Below, piece by piece: positions 1 through 7,131 of a DNA stretch of 13,750 bases (position 1 is its first letter; each line of letters begins with the position of its first letter). The notes under the pieces were generated by a model. That model was not told the origin of the DNA. It did no database searches and saw nothing but the letters and a program-made list of their open reading frames with translations. Source of the DNA: Microbacteriaceae bacterium (GTDB lineage: Bacteria; Actinomycetota; Actinomycetes; Actinomycetales; Microbacteriaceae); assembly GCA_026785785.1 (NCBI GenBank), contig JAJAZI010000065.1, positions 1-13,750 on the forward strand, read 5' to 3'. A program made the position numbers and the translations under genes.

Positions 1-832
1 GCAGGAGATCGAGAACTCGGCCGCCTTCGGCAAGAACCGCGACCAGGCGCTCTCCGACCTCACCGACGCGCTCAACGCGGCGGCCGGCGCCGGAACCTGG
101 ACGTTCGTCCGGTCGCCACTCGCGGTTCCAGCCGATGAGGACGTCATCCGCACGGCATTCATCTACAAGCGCTCGACGGTCAAGCCGATCGGGGAGTCGG
201 TCATCCTCGACGACCAGGTCGCCTTCGTCAACGCGCGCGAGCCTCTCGCCCAGGCGTTCCGGCTCGCGACGGCGGGTGGCGGCAGCGAGTTCATCGCGAT
301 CGTCAACCACTTCAAGTCGAAGGGGTCGGGATCCGGCGTCGGCGACACCGACGCCCGAGACGGACAGGGTGCCTCCAATGGCTCGCGCGTTCGCCAGGCG
401 GTCTCCCTCGTCGACTTCGCCGAGTCGCTGAAGGTCTCGACCGGCATCGAGCGCGTTCTGCTCGGGGGCGACTTCAACGCATACCTCAAGGAGGACCCGA
501 TCGACGTGCTCATCGAGGCCGGATACGTCGACCTCGGTTCGACGACGGGCGAGGAGACCTACTCGTTCGACGGTGCGATCGGATCGCTCGACCACGTCTT
601 CGCGAACGCGGAGGCGGCGGCGAGTGTCACCGATGTCGACATCTGGAACATCAACTCGGTCGAGTCGATTGCGCTGGAGTACAGCCGCTACAACTACAAC
701 GCGACGCTCTTCTACGCTCCCGACGCGTTCCGGTCCTCCGATCACGACCCGATCCTCGTCGGGCTCGCGATCAACCGACCGAAGCCGGTGAAGCCGGTGA
801 AGCCGGGCAAGCCGGGCAAGCCGGGCAAGTAA
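1..832 (+). CDS. Secreted ExeM/NucH-like endonuclease/exonuclease/phosphatase-family nuclease, 3' part
   Basis: The open frame enters from the left edge (first full codon at base 2), so only the C-terminal ~276 residues are present. They belong to the endonuclease/exonuclease/phosphatase fold of extracellular nucleases (ExeM/NucH type), Mg-dependent phosphodiesterases that degrade DNA or RNA outside the cell. Visible motifs are IVNHFKSKG (bases 302-328), LLGGDFNAY (about 458-484, metal/active-site Asp-Phe-Asn), SLDHVF (about 587-604) and the terminal catalytic SDHDP (about 737-751). After the domain comes a tail of Pro-Lys/Gly-Lys repeats (PKPVKPVKPGKPGKPGK) that ends the protein. No LPxTG sorting signal or membrane anchor follows, so the protein is probably released or held by charge. 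The signal peptide would lie outside the window. The family call is strong; the exact substrate is not visible. Confidence 0.88.
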   Translation, partial: QEIENSAAFGKNRDQALSDLTDALNAAAGAGTWTFVRSPLAVPADEDVIRTAFIYKRSTVKPIGESVILDDQVAFVNAREPLAQAFRLATAGGGSEFIAIVNHFKSKGSGSGVGDTDARDGQGASNGSRVRQAVSLVDFAESLKVSTGIERVLLGGDFNAYLKEDPIDVLIEAGYVDLGSTTGEETYSFDGAIGSLDHVFANAEAAASVTDVDIWNINSVESIALEYSRYNYNATLFYAPDAFRSSDHDPILVGLAINRPKPVKPVKPGKPGKPGK

Positions 833-853
833 ACCGACTCGCAGCGACACGCG

Positions 854-887
854 GCGGGTCCGTCGACCTTCGGGTCGGCGGCCCCGC
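854..887 (+). terminator. GC-rich hairpin after the nuclease gene
   Basis: A long inverted repeat lies 22 bases after the nuclease stop codon. An inner stem CGTCGACC/GGTCGGCG (one G-T pair) closes a TTCG tetraloop, and an outer stem GCGGG-CC/GG-CCCGC extends it with a mismatch. There is no T-run after it, as is common for actinobacterial terminators. Its position between two same-strand genes that look unrelated supports a terminator. Confidence 0.55.
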
Positions 888-897
888 TGCTGCTGCT

Positions 898-981
898 GCG
901 GGCTGCGGGCGGATGCTCGGTCCCGGCTGCGGCTGCGGGTGCTCGGTGCTCCGTGCCGGGTGCCGGGTGCCGGTGCCGGGG
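898..981 (+). repeat. G-rich simple-repeat tract (GCTGCGGG / GTGCCGGG units)
   Basis: Non-coding low-complexity stretch. It begins with CTGCGGGCTGCGGGC-like units and changes to tandem GTGCCGG(G) units at 951-981. It sits directly before the ribosome-binding site of the acetyltransferase gene. An upstream in-frame GTG/ATG would read through it, but the protein produced is low-complexity (Gly-Cys rich), so it is treated as untranslated. Confidence 0.6.
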
Positions 982-996
982 TGGGAGAATTCTCTG

Positions 997-1659
997 ATGA
1001 CTGCGCAACGGCCCCTGCCCTCCGTGCTCGAGGGGCGATTCATTCGCCTCGAGCCGATGGCGCGTGCCCACCTGCCCGCCCTCTTCGCGGCCATCGGGCA
1101 TCCGATCGTCTTCGCGAGCGGCTACGGCGGCGGACCGGCCGGCTACCGCGACACTCTCGCGGGGTTCCTCGAGTGGGCGGAGACCTACTACGACTGGAAC
1201 AACGGCAACGTCTACGCGGTCATCGTCGTCGGCGGACCGCACGACGGCGAGCTCGTCGGCACGACGACCCTCTCGGACTTCGCGCCGGAGCGGGAGTTCG
1301 CCCACATCGGCTGGACCGCCTACGATCCGCGCGTCTGGGGCACCGCGGTGAACGCCGAGGCGAAGTACCTGCTGCTCGGGCTCGCGTTCGGGCGCGGCTT
1401 CGGGCGCATCCAGATCCTCGCCGACGACATCAACGACCGCTCCCGAGCCGCGATCTCCCGGCTCGGCGCGACGTTTGAGGGAATCGCCCGCCGGCATCTC
1501 CCGCGCGCGGACGGCTCCTGGCGCGACAGCGCGGTGTTCTCGATCATCATCGATGACTGGCCGCACGTGCGCGCCCTGCTCGAGGAGCGACTCGCCGCGC
1601 ACGAGGGCCGCCCGGTGCTTTACCGGAGCATGCCGACCGCGCCGCCGCAGCATCCGTAA
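997..1659 (+). CDS. GNAT-family N-acetyltransferase (RimJ/RimL-like)
   Basis: A 220-residue protein, the usual length for RimJ/RimL-type GNAT enzymes, which transfer acetyl from acetyl-CoA to an amino group of a protein N-terminus or small molecule. Visible features are the opening LEGRFIRLEPMARAHLPAL typical of the family, a central beta strand (ELVGTTTLSDF), the W-G-T-A-V-N-A-E-A-K-Y segment with the acetyl-CoA-binding loop/helix, and the C-terminal stretch around ILADDINDRSRAAISRLGA, where the Asn and the Arg/Ser helix are family hallmarks. The start at 997 is preferred because GGGAGA lies 8 bases upstream and homologues begin close to LEGRFIRLEP. Longer in-frame starts (from 913) would add a low-complexity Cys/Gly segment read from a repeat. 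The substrate cannot be told from sequence. It appears to be a single-gene unit. Confidence 0.85.
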   Translation: MTAQRPLPSVLEGRFIRLEPMARAHLPALFAAIGHPIVFASGYGGGPAGYRDTLAGFLEWAETYYDWNNGNVYAVIVVGGPHDGELVGTTTLSDFAPEREFAHIGWTAYDPRVWGTAVNAEAKYLLLGLAFGRGFGRIQILADDINDRSRAAISRLGATFEGIARRHLPRADGSWRDSAVFSIIIDDWPHVRALLEERLAAHEGRPVLYRSMPTAPPQHP

Positions 1660-1738
1660 CACGACGACTTATTCGGTCACGAACCGCCGACGGTGGAATA
1701 CCCCGCAGTACCGCCGGTTGAAGCAGGAGTGACTCATC

Positions 1739-1743
1739 AAGGA
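1739..1743 (+). promoter_or_regulatory. Ribosome-binding site AAGGA deciding a CTG start
   Basis: AAGGA lies 6 bases before the CTG at 1750-1752. The other in-frame candidates are poorer. GTG at 1693 has no purine-rich site. GTG at 1729 has its only GGA directly abutting the start. A signal peptide starting at CTG (M-RKKLLSAVGAAV...) has a compact charged n-region, as expected of a lipoprotein. Confidence 0.45.
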
Positions 1744-1749
1744 TTTCCC

Positions 1750-2568
1750 CTGCGTAAGAAGCTCCTCTCCGCCGTCGGCGCCGCCGTCATCGCCGTGTCC
1801 CTCGCCGCCTGCTCGCCCGGTGCGAGCGATGCACCGGATGCCGACGCCGAGGCATCCGACGGGCTTACCCTCGCCGAGGTGCAGGAGAGCGGCAAACTCG
1901 TCGTCGGTACCGAGGGAACCTACCGCCCGTTCAGCTACCACGAGGGCGGCTCCGGCCCGCTGACCGGCTACGACATCGAGGTCGTCACGGCCGTCGCCGA
2001 GAAACTCGGCGTCGAGGTCACCTTCGAAGAGACCCAGTGGGACGCGATCTTTGCCGGCCTCCAGTCCGGACGCTTCGACATCATCGCCAACCAGGTCTCG
2101 ATCAACGACGAGCGTGAGGCCGCCTACACGATGAGCCAGCCGTACACGGTGTCGCCGGGCGTGCTCATTGTCGCGGAGTCGAACACCGAGATCGCCTCCT
2201 TCGACGACCTCAGCGGATTCTCCAGCGCCCAGTCGCTCACGAGCAACTGGTACGAGGTTGCGGTGGGTTACGGCGCCACAGTGGAGGCGGTCGAGGGCTG
2301 GGCGCAGGCCGCCGAGCTGTTGAGCCAGGGCCGCGTCGACGCGACCGTCAACGACGAGCTCACCTTCCTCGACTTCGAGAAGACCGAGGGCGACACCGGG
2401 CTGAAGATCGTCGACGAGACCGACGACGCCTCGCTTAACGCCTTCGCGCTGCCCAAGGGCAGCGACGACCTCGCCGCCGCGATCAACGAGGCACTCGCCG
2501 AGCTGCGGGCCGACGGCACGCTCGCCGCGATCTCGGAGAGCTACTTCGGTTCGGACGTCAGCGAGTAG
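1750..2568 (+). CDS. tcyJ: Cystine/polar amino-acid ABC transporter substrate-binding lipoprotein (TcyJ/FliY-like)
   Basis: Periplasmic-binding-protein-type receptor that delivers a polar amino acid, most likely cystine, to the importer encoded by the next two genes. The N-terminus is a lipoprotein signal: RKK, a hydrophobic segment and the lipobox LAAC, with the lipidated Cys at residue 21 when counted from the CTG start. The mature part follows the family 3 (SBP_bac_3) pattern: LVVGTEGTYRPFSYH, LTGYDIEVVTAVAEKLG, WDAIFAGLQSGRFDIIANQV, then INDEREAAYTMSQPYT. The close match to the E. coli TcyJ pattern (EGTYPPFSF, NQVTISDER) is the reason for the cystine call. Length (~272 residues) is normal. 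The translation start is uncertain: in-frame GTG codons at 1693 and 1729 would add 19 or 7 residues. The role is firm; ligand specificity is inferred from similarity. Confidence 0.85.
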   Translation: MRKKLLSAVGAAVIAVSLAACSPGASDAPDADAEASDGLTLAEVQESGKLVVGTEGTYRPFSYHEGGSGPLTGYDIEVVTAVAEKLGVEVTFEETQWDAIFAGLQSGRFDIIANQVSINDEREAAYTMSQPYTVSPGVLIVAESNTEIASFDDLSGFSSAQSLTSNWYEVAVGYGATVEAVEGWAQAAELLSQGRVDATVNDELTFLDFEKTEGDTGLKIVDETDDASLNAFALPKGSDDLAAAINEALAELRADGTLAAISESYFGSDVSE

Positions 2569-2577
2569 GTTGGGGTT

Positions 2578-2593
2578 CCGCGGCGACGCGCGG
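2578..2593 (+). other. Intercistronic hairpin between binding protein and permease genes
   Basis: CCGCG/CGCGG closes a 6-base loop in the 49-base gap after the binding-protein gene. Hairpins in this position often protect the upstream message or partly terminate it, giving more binding protein than permease. That role is inferred here. Confidence 0.35.
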
Positions 2594-2617
2594 ATCGATC
2601 GCGAGAGAAACCGCTGA

Positions 2618-3277
2618 ATGGACTGGGAACTTTTTTGGGCCTCGCTCTGGCCCATCGTGCGCGGCGGCCTGCTCGGCACGATTCCGCTGTCGATCGCGTC
2701 CTTCGCGATCGGCCTGGTGATCGCGCTGCTCGTCGCGCTCGCCCGCATCTCAGGCATCCGCGTGCTGTCGGCGCTCGCCCGGTTCTACGTCTCGGTCATC
2801 CGCGGCACCCCGCTGCTCGTGCAGTTGTTCGTGATCTTCTATTGGCTGCCGTCGCTTGGCCTGTTGATCGACCCCTGGCCGAGCGCTGTCATTGCCTTCT
2901 CCCTCAACGTGGGCGGCTACGCGGCCGAGGTGATCCGGGCCGCGATCCTGTCGGTGCCGAAGGGACAGTGGGAGGCGGGGCACACGATCGGTATGTCTCG
3001 CACGACCACGCTGCGCAGGATCATCCTGCCGCAGGCTGCGCGGGTGTCGGTTCCGCCGCTGTCGAACACGTTTATCAGCCTCGTCAAGGACACCTCGCTC
3101 GCGTCGCTCATCCTCGTGACCGAGCTCTTCCGCGAGGCGCAGAAGATTGCCGCGTTCAGTCAGGAGTTCGTCATGATCTACATGGAGGCGGCACTGGTCT
3201 ACTGGGTGTTCAGCTTGGTGCTGTCAACCGCGCAGTCCCGAATCGAGAAGAGGCTCGACCGCTATGTCGCCCACTGA
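2618..3277 (+). CDS. tcyL: Cystine/polar amino-acid ABC transporter permease (TcyL/YecS-like)
   Basis: A 219-residue inner-membrane permease of the His/Glu/Gln/Arg/cystine-type family (BPD_transp_1). Several hydrophobic spans are visible: about residues 10-40, 50-75, 85-110 and 180-205. Family signatures include [17 protein letters not shown] early on. The ATPase-docking loop (EAA loop) is at E-A-G-H-T-I-G-M-S...I-L-P-Q-A-A-R, followed by [18 protein letters not shown]. These segments track E. coli TcyL closely. The start at 2618 fits the family N-terminus, but only a weak GAGAG site precedes it. The 3' end overlaps the ATPase gene by 14 bases, implying translational coupling. It probably works as a homodimer, since no second permease is present. 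Confidence 0.9.
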   Translation: MDWELFWASLWPIVRGGLLGTIPLSIASFAIGLVIALLVALARISGIRVLSALARFYVSVIRGTPLLVQLFVIFYWLPSLGLLIDPWPSAVIAFSLNVGGYAAEVIRAAILSVPKGQWEAGHTIGMSRTTTLRRIILPQAARVSVPPLSNTFISLVKDTSLASLILVTELFREAQKIAAFSQEFVMIYMEAALVYWVFSLVLSTAQSRIEKRLDRYVAH

Positions 3278-4064
3278 ATCACCGTCGCGCGCATCCGGCC
3301 CGGGTGCGGCCCCGCTGCTCGAGGTGCGCGGGCTCGCCAAGTCGTTCGGCGACCACGAGGTGCTGCGCTCGATCGACTTCACTCTTCACGCCGGCAAGGT
3401 GCTCGTGCTGATCGGTCCGTCCGGATCGGGCAAGACGACGGTGCTGCGCGCGCTCAACGGCCTCGAGCAGCCCGACGCCGGAACCATCTCGGTGGCCGGC
3501 GGCGAGGTCGCGATCGACTTCGGCGGGCCCGTGTCGGCGGGGAAGTGGCTTGCACTGCGGGACCGCTCGGCGATGGTGTTCCAGCACTACAACCTCTTTC
3601 CGCACCTGACGGTGCTGCAGAACGTCACCGAAGGCCCCATCGTGGTGCAGAAGCGGGCACGGGCGGATGCCGAGGCGGAGGCCATGGCGCTGCTTGAGCG
3701 GGTCGGCCTCGCCGACAAGCGCGACGCGTATCCGTTCGAGTTGTCCGGCGGCCAGCAGCAGCGGGTCGGTATCGTGCGCGCCGTCGCGCTGCGCCCGCAG
3801 CTTCTGCTGTTCGACGAGCCCACCTCGTCGCTCGACCCCGAGCTCGTCGGCGATGTGCTCACCGTCATGAAGGAGCTTGCCGACGAGGGCTGGACGATGG
3901 TCGTCGTCACGCACGAGCTCGTCTTCGCCCGCCAGGTCGCCGACGAGGTGCTCTTCCTCGATGGCGGGGTCATCGTCGAGCGGGGTGCTCCCGAGCGGCT
4001 GTTCACGGCACCCGCCGAGGAGCGCACGAAGCAGTTTTTGAACCGGTTGCTGTTCCCGTTCTGA
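3264..4064 (+). CDS. tcyN: Cystine/polar amino-acid ABC transporter ATP-binding protein (TcyN/GlnQ-like)
   Basis: A 266-residue nucleotide-binding subunit that powers the importer at the inner face of the membrane. All ABC motifs are present and intact: Walker [10 protein letters not shown] (residues 51-59), Q-loop Gln at 107 in FQHYNLFPH, signature LSGGQQQR from 160, Walker B LLLFDE from 180 with the following PTSSLDPE D-loop, and the H-loop His at 217 in [15 protein letters not shown] and the C-terminal KQFLNRLL also match TcyN/GlnQ relatives. About 17 residues of extra Ser/Pro/Ala-rich N-terminus precede the domain. The start ATG lies inside the end of the permease gene. A GC-rich hairpin follows the stop codon and closes the operon. 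Confidence 0.92.
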   Translation: MSPTESPSRASGPGAAPLLEVRGLAKSFGDHEVLRSIDFTLHAGKVLVLIGPSGSGKTTVLRALNGLEQPDAGTISVAGGEVAIDFGGPVSAGKWLALRDRSAMVFQHYNLFPHLTVLQNVTEGPIVVQKRARADAEAEAMALLERVGLADKRDAYPFELSGGQQQRVGIVRAVALRPQLLLFDEPTSSLDPELVGDVLTVMKELADEGWTMVVVTHELVFARQVADEVLFLDGGVIVERGAPERLFTAPAEERTKQFLNRLLFPF

Positions 4065-4080
4065 GTCGTGCGAGGCTGCC

Positions 4081-4096
4081 CCGCCGTTCGCGGCGG
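4081..4096 (+). terminator. CCGCCG-TTCG-CGGCGG hairpin ending the ABC operon
   Basis: A perfect 6-bp GC stem with a TTCG loop starts 17 bases after the ATPase stop codon. C79-80 and the G-run after 4098 can lengthen the stem across a two-base bulge. There is no clear T-tract, so it is of the actinobacterial type. It lies between the importer operon and the next gene, which has its own promoter-like element. Confidence 0.6.
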
Positions 4097-4111
4097 TTGG
4101 GGGCCGTGCCC

Positions 4112-4117
4112 TAGATT
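4112..4117 (+). promoter_or_regulatory. -10 element (TAGATT) placing transcription start at the chorismate mutase ATG
   Basis: TAGATT fits the actinobacterial TANNNT -10 pattern and ends 6 bases before the ATG at 4124. A start of transcription 6-7 bases downstream would fall on the A of the ATG, giving a leaderless message. No Shine-Dalgarno sequence precedes the ATG, in agreement. No good -35 is seen. Confidence 0.5.
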
Positions 4118-4123
4118 TGAGCC

Positions 4124-4450
4124 ATGACGGATCCGGGAACCTTCGACAGCGCCGAGAAGCTCCAGAGCCTGCGCCGCAGCATCGACAACATCGACGCGGC
4201 TCTCGTGCACCTGCTCGCGGAGCGGTTCAAGTTCACCCAGGAGGTCGGTTGGCTCAAGGCGACCGCCGGGCTGCCGGCATCCGACCCCGCCCGCGAAGCC
4301 GTTCAGATCGCCCGGCTGCGGGCGCTCGCCGAGGAGTCGCGGCTCGACCCGGCCTTCGCCGAGAAGTTTCTGAACTTCATCGTTGCGGAGGTCATCCACC
4401 ACCACGAGGAGATCGCCGGCACCGGCTCGATAGACACCCACCGCCCCTAG
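4124..4450 (+). CDS. Chorismate mutase, stand-alone AroQ type
   Basis: A 108-residue all-helical protein of the AroQ (CM_2) class, which rearranges chorismate to prephenate at the entry to Phe/Tyr synthesis. The pattern is clear: LRRSIDNIDAALVHLLAERF (helix 1, with the conserved Arg and Asp), FTQEVGWLKA with the active-site Lys, then the D-P-A-R-E loop, RLRALAEESRLDP and a final helix FLNFIVAEVIHHHEEI. Length is normal for a free-standing domain; there is no fused prephenate dehydratase, dehydrogenase or DAHP synthase. No secretion signal is seen, so it should act in the cytoplasm. In some actinobacteria the free-standing enzyme works with DAHP synthase, but that partner is not in the window. 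It is preceded by a leaderless-type -10 element and followed by the repeat units described separately. Confidence 0.88.
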   Translation: MTDPGTFDSAEKLQSLRRSIDNIDAALVHLLAERFKFTQEVGWLKATAGLPASDPAREAVQIARLRALAEESRLDPAFAEKFLNFIVAEVIHHHEEIAGTGSIDTHRP

Positions 4451-4458
4451 CGAGTTCT

Positions 4459-4589
4459 CTTTCATTATTCAGGAGTTGGGGACTGAAGTGACGGCCGAGC
4501 GGGGGAGTGCCTCCGCAAATGCGGTAGTTTCAGCATCGGCTTGCCGCGATCGCGGTAGTTGTTCGCCAGTCACTCCTGAATAATGAAAG
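4459..4589. repeat. Unit 1 of a tandem pair of ~130-bp inverted-repeat-bounded elements
   Basis: The unit is bounded by a perfect 18-bp inverted repeat: CTTTCATTATTCAGGAGT at 4459-4476 and its complement at 4572-4589. The arms are AT-rich against a GC-rich genome. Inside the arms, GACTG (4481-4485) pairs with CAGTC (4567-4571). An inner hairpin TGCGGT (4520-4525)/GCCGC(G) (4543-4548) has a 17-base loop. It also holds GCAAATGCGGTAG near its centre and the 12-bp palindrome CCGCGATCGCGG (4544-4555). No convincing coding frame is seen. With unit 2 it fills the gap between the convergent chorismate mutase and purL genes. Confidence 0.8.
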
Positions 4590-4605
4590 CGGGACCCCAG
4601 CATCC

Positions 4606-4734
4606 CTTCCATTATTCAGGAGATACCGGGTGCAGTAGCGGCTGATTGGCCAAACTAGCAGCAAATGCGGTAGATATTGACCTCAGATGCCGCAAACACG
4701 GGATCAGTGCCCCATCGCTCCTGAATAATGAAAG
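4606..4734. repeat. Unit 2 of the tandem pair, diverged copy of unit 1
   Basis: Same direction as unit 1, 16 bases after it. The arms are CTTCCATTATTCAGGAG (4606-4622, one mismatch) and CTCCTGAATAATGAAAG (4718-4734). The central GCAAATGCGGTAG (4661-4673) is identical to unit 1 and lies at almost the same distance from both ends. The inner hairpin TGCGGT (4666-4671)/GCCGCA (4689-4694) again has a 17-base loop. The outer stem extends through GGGTGC (4628-4633)/GTGCCC (4707-4712), a different sequence from unit 1 that still pairs. The rest of the unit has diverged, so this is an old duplication under structural constraint or two separate insertions. Confidence 0.8.
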
Positions 4735-4747
4735 CCAGCCGGGAGGC

Positions 4748-7063
4748 TCAGCCCAGCAGCACCCCGAAGTGCTCCGCCATGGTCGCGGTGTGCACCGCGC
4801 GCAGCTCCTCGATCGACACGGTGAAGTGGTCCTGCACCTCCAGCTCGCCCGACTTGTCGGTGACGCCGATGCGGAGCACCGGGTAGCCGCGCCCCTCGCA
4901 CAGGCCCTGGAACTTCACGTCGTCCTCGCGCGGCACCGACACGATCACGCGGCCGGTCGACTCGCTGAACAGCGCAGTGGCGGCGTCCACCCCGTCGCGC
5001 GACTCGATCTCGGTGAGCCACACCCGGGCGCCCACGCCGAAGCGCATCACGGCCTCGGCGAGGGCCTGGCCGAGCCCGCCGTCGGCGAGGTCGTGCGCGG
5101 CTGCGACGAGGCTGCCCGTGCCGCCGGCCTGGATCAGCGCGGCGAGGTTCATCTCCGCGGCGAGGTCGACCGCGGGTGGGCGTCCGCCGAGGTGGTCGTG
5201 GATGACGCCGGCCCAGGCCGACCCGTCGAGCTCGAGCGAGGTGGTGCCGAGCAGGTAGATGTTGTCGCCCTCGTCCTGCCAGCCCGACGGGATGCGGCGG
5301 CCGACGTCGTCGATGACGCCGAGCACGGCGACGACGGGTGTCGGGTGGATCGGCACGTCGCCGGTCTGGTTGTAGAACGAGACGTTGCCGCCGGTGACGG
5401 GAATCTCGAGCTCCAGACATCCGTCCGCAAGGCCCTCCACGGCCTTCGCGAACTGCCACATGACCTCGGGGTTCTCCGGGCTGCCGAAGTTGAGGCAGTC
5501 CGAGACGGCGACCGGGGTCGCACCGGTGACGGCCACATTGCGGAACGCTTCGGCGAGGGCCAGCCGCGCGCCCTGGTAGGGGTCGAGCTGGCAATAGCGT
5601 CCGTTGGCGTCGGTCGCGACCGCGAAGCCGAGGCCTGACTCCTCGTCGACGCGCACCATTCCGCCGTCGTCCGGGAATGACAGCGCCGTGTTGCCCATCA
5701 CGTAGCGGTCGTACTGGTTGGTGATCCAGCTCTTATCGGCGAGGTTCGCGCTGCCGAGCAGGGCGAGAAACTGCGAGCGCAGCTCGTCGGGAGTCGTCGG
5801 GCGGGGGAGAGCGGATGCCGTGTCGGCCTGCAACGCGTCGATCCAGGCCGGATAGGCTACCGGGCGGTCGTAGACGGGGCCGTCGACGGCGACCGTGCGC
5901 GGCAGAACGTTGACGATCTCCTCGCCGCGCCAGTTGATGATCAAGCGCCCGGTGTCGGTGACCTCGCCGAGCACGCTCGTCTCGACGTCCCACTTCGCGG
6001 TCACCGCGAGGAAGCCCGCGAGCTTCTCCGGGGTGACGATCGCCATCATCCGCTCCTGGCTCTCCGACATGAGGATCTCCTCTGCGGTGAGCGACGGGTC
6101 GCGCAACAGCACGTTGTCGAGCTCGACGAACATGCCGCCGTCGCCGTTGGAGGCGAGCTCCGAGGTCGCGCAGGAGATTCCGGCGGCGCCGAGGTCCTGG
6201 AGTCCCTCGACGAGCTTGCCCGCGAACAACTCGAGGCAGCACTCGATGAGCACCTTCTCGGCGAAGGGGTCGCCGACCTGCACCGCGGGACGCTTGGTCG
6301 GGCCTCCCTCGGAGAACGAGTCGGACGCGAGGATGGATGCCCCGCCGATGCCGTCGGCGCCGGTGCGGGCACCGAACAGCACGACCTTGTTGCCGACGCC
6401 GCGCGCGTTGGCCAGGTGCAGGTCCTCGTGCCGCAGCACGCCGACCGCGAGGGCGTTGACGAGCGGGTTGGCCTGATAGACCGAGTCGAAGTAGGTCTCA
6501 CCGCCGATGTTCGGCAGGCCGAGGCAGTTGCCGTAGAAGCTGATGCCCGAGACGACCCCGTGCACGACGCGCGCCGTGTCGGGGGAGTCGATCGCGCCGA
6601 AGCGCAACGCATCCATCACCGCGACCGGGCGGGCGCCCATCGAGATGATGTCGCGCACGATGCCGCCGACGCCGGTCGCCGCGCCTTGGAACGGCTCGAT
6701 GTAGGACGGGTGGTTGTGCGACTCGATCTTGAACGTCACGGCCCAGCCCTCCCCGACGTCGACGACGCCCGCGTTCTCGCCCATACCGACCATCAGGTTC
6801 TTGCGCATCTTCTCGGTTGTCTTCGAGCCAAACTGGCGCAGGTGGTTCTTCGAGCTCTTGTAGGAGCAGTGCTCGCTCCACATGACCGAGTACATCGCGA
6901 GCTCGCCGCTTGTCGGGCGCCGGCCGAGGATCTCGCGGATCGCCGCGTACTCGTCGGGCTTGAGCCCGAGAGCACCGAAGGGCTGCTCCTTGTCGGGAGT
7001 GGCCTCGGCGTTCGCGACGGAGTCGGGGGCGGGACGTGTGGGGGTGTTTGCGGCTGCGCTCAC
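4748..7063 (-). CDS. purL: Phosphoribosylformylglycinamidine synthase subunit PurL
   Basis: A 771-residue small-type PurL, the synthetase subunit that converts FGAR to FGAM with ATP and ammonia supplied by PurQ, bridged by PurS, in step 4 of purine synthesis. Family marks in order are [32 protein letters not shown] (catalytic His region, about 41-72), the [22 protein letters not shown] segment (about 113-134, nucleotide/metal site), [16 protein letters not shown], then the duplicated half: [52 protein letters not shown] and the C-terminal [16 protein letters not shown]. Length fits the family (~740-770). The start is GTG at 7063, with AGGAGT 9 bases upstream (7073-7078). purS and purQ are not adjacent on the visible side; the gene reads into the repeat pair. 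Confidence 0.96.
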   Translation of the reverse strand: MSAAANTPTRPAPDSVANAEATPDKEQPFGALGLKPDEYAAIREILGRRPTSGELAMYSVMWSEHCSYKSSKNHLRQFGSKTTEKMRKNLMVGMGENAGVVDVGEGWAVTFKIESHNHPSYIEPFQGAATGVGGIVRDIISMGARPVAVMDALRFGAIDSPDTARVVHGVVSGISFYGNCLGLPNIGGETYFDSVYQANPLVNALAVGVLRHEDLHLANARGVGNKVVLFGARTGADGIGGASILASDSFSEGGPTKRPAVQVGDPFAEKVLIECCLELFAGKLVEGLQDLGAAGISCATSELASNGDGGMFVELDNVLLRDPSLTAEEILMSESQERMMAIVTPEKLAGFLAVTAKWDVETSVLGEVTDTGRLIINWRGEEIVNVLPRTVAVDGPVYDRPVAYPAWIDALQADTASALPRPTTPDELRSQFLALLGSANLADKSWITNQYDRYVMGNTALSFPDDGGMVRVDEESGLGFAVATDANGRYCQLDPYQGARLALAEAFRNVAVTGATPVAVSDCLNFGSPENPEVMWQFAKAVEGLADGCLELEIPVTGGNVSFYNQTGDVPIHPTPVVAVLGVIDDVGRRIPSGWQDEGDNIYLLGTTSLELDGSAWAGVIHDHLGGRPPAVDLAAEMNLAALIQAGGTGSLVAAAHDLADGGLGQALAEAVMRFGVGARVWLTEIESRDGVDAATALFSESTGRVIVSVPREDDVKFQGLCEGRGYPVLRIGVTDKSGELEVQDHFTVSIEELRAVHTATMAEHFGVLLG

Positions 7064-7103
7064 GTGGACAGGACTCCTAGATCGGTGGGTGCCGTACCTG
7101 CCG

Positions 7104-7109
7104 ATTCTA
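7104..7109 (-). promoter_or_regulatory. purL: Likely purL -10 element (TAGAAT on the minus strand)
   Basis: Read on the minus strand, TAGAAT is close to the sigma-70-type consensus and lies about 40 bases before the purL GTG, giving an untranslated leader of roughly 30-35 bases that contains the AGGAGT ribosome site. The -35 region, around 7127-7133, is weak (AATTAG-like) and lies next to the operator region of the divergent furA gene. Confidence 0.45.
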
Positions 7110-7131
7110 CTGGGGGCGCGCTACGCCCTAA

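Noticed and set aside
913..996. Longer N-terminus for the acetyltransferase
   Set aside because: It would encode Gly/Cys-rich residues from a simple repeat. The start at 997 has a ribosome site and fits the family N-terminus.
742..1662. Minus-strand frame opposite the acetyltransferase
   Set aside because: No recognisable domain; it is explained by the GC-rich plus-strand gene and by the repeats.
4459..4734. CRISPR-like array
   Set aside because: There are only two units, the repeats are arms in opposite orientation, the units are homologous throughout, and no cas gene is present.
4646..5638. Plus-strand open frame crossing repeat unit 2 and the 3' end of purL
   Set aside because: Composition is His/Arg/Ala/Gly-rich with no motif, and it lies opposite the well-supported purL gene.
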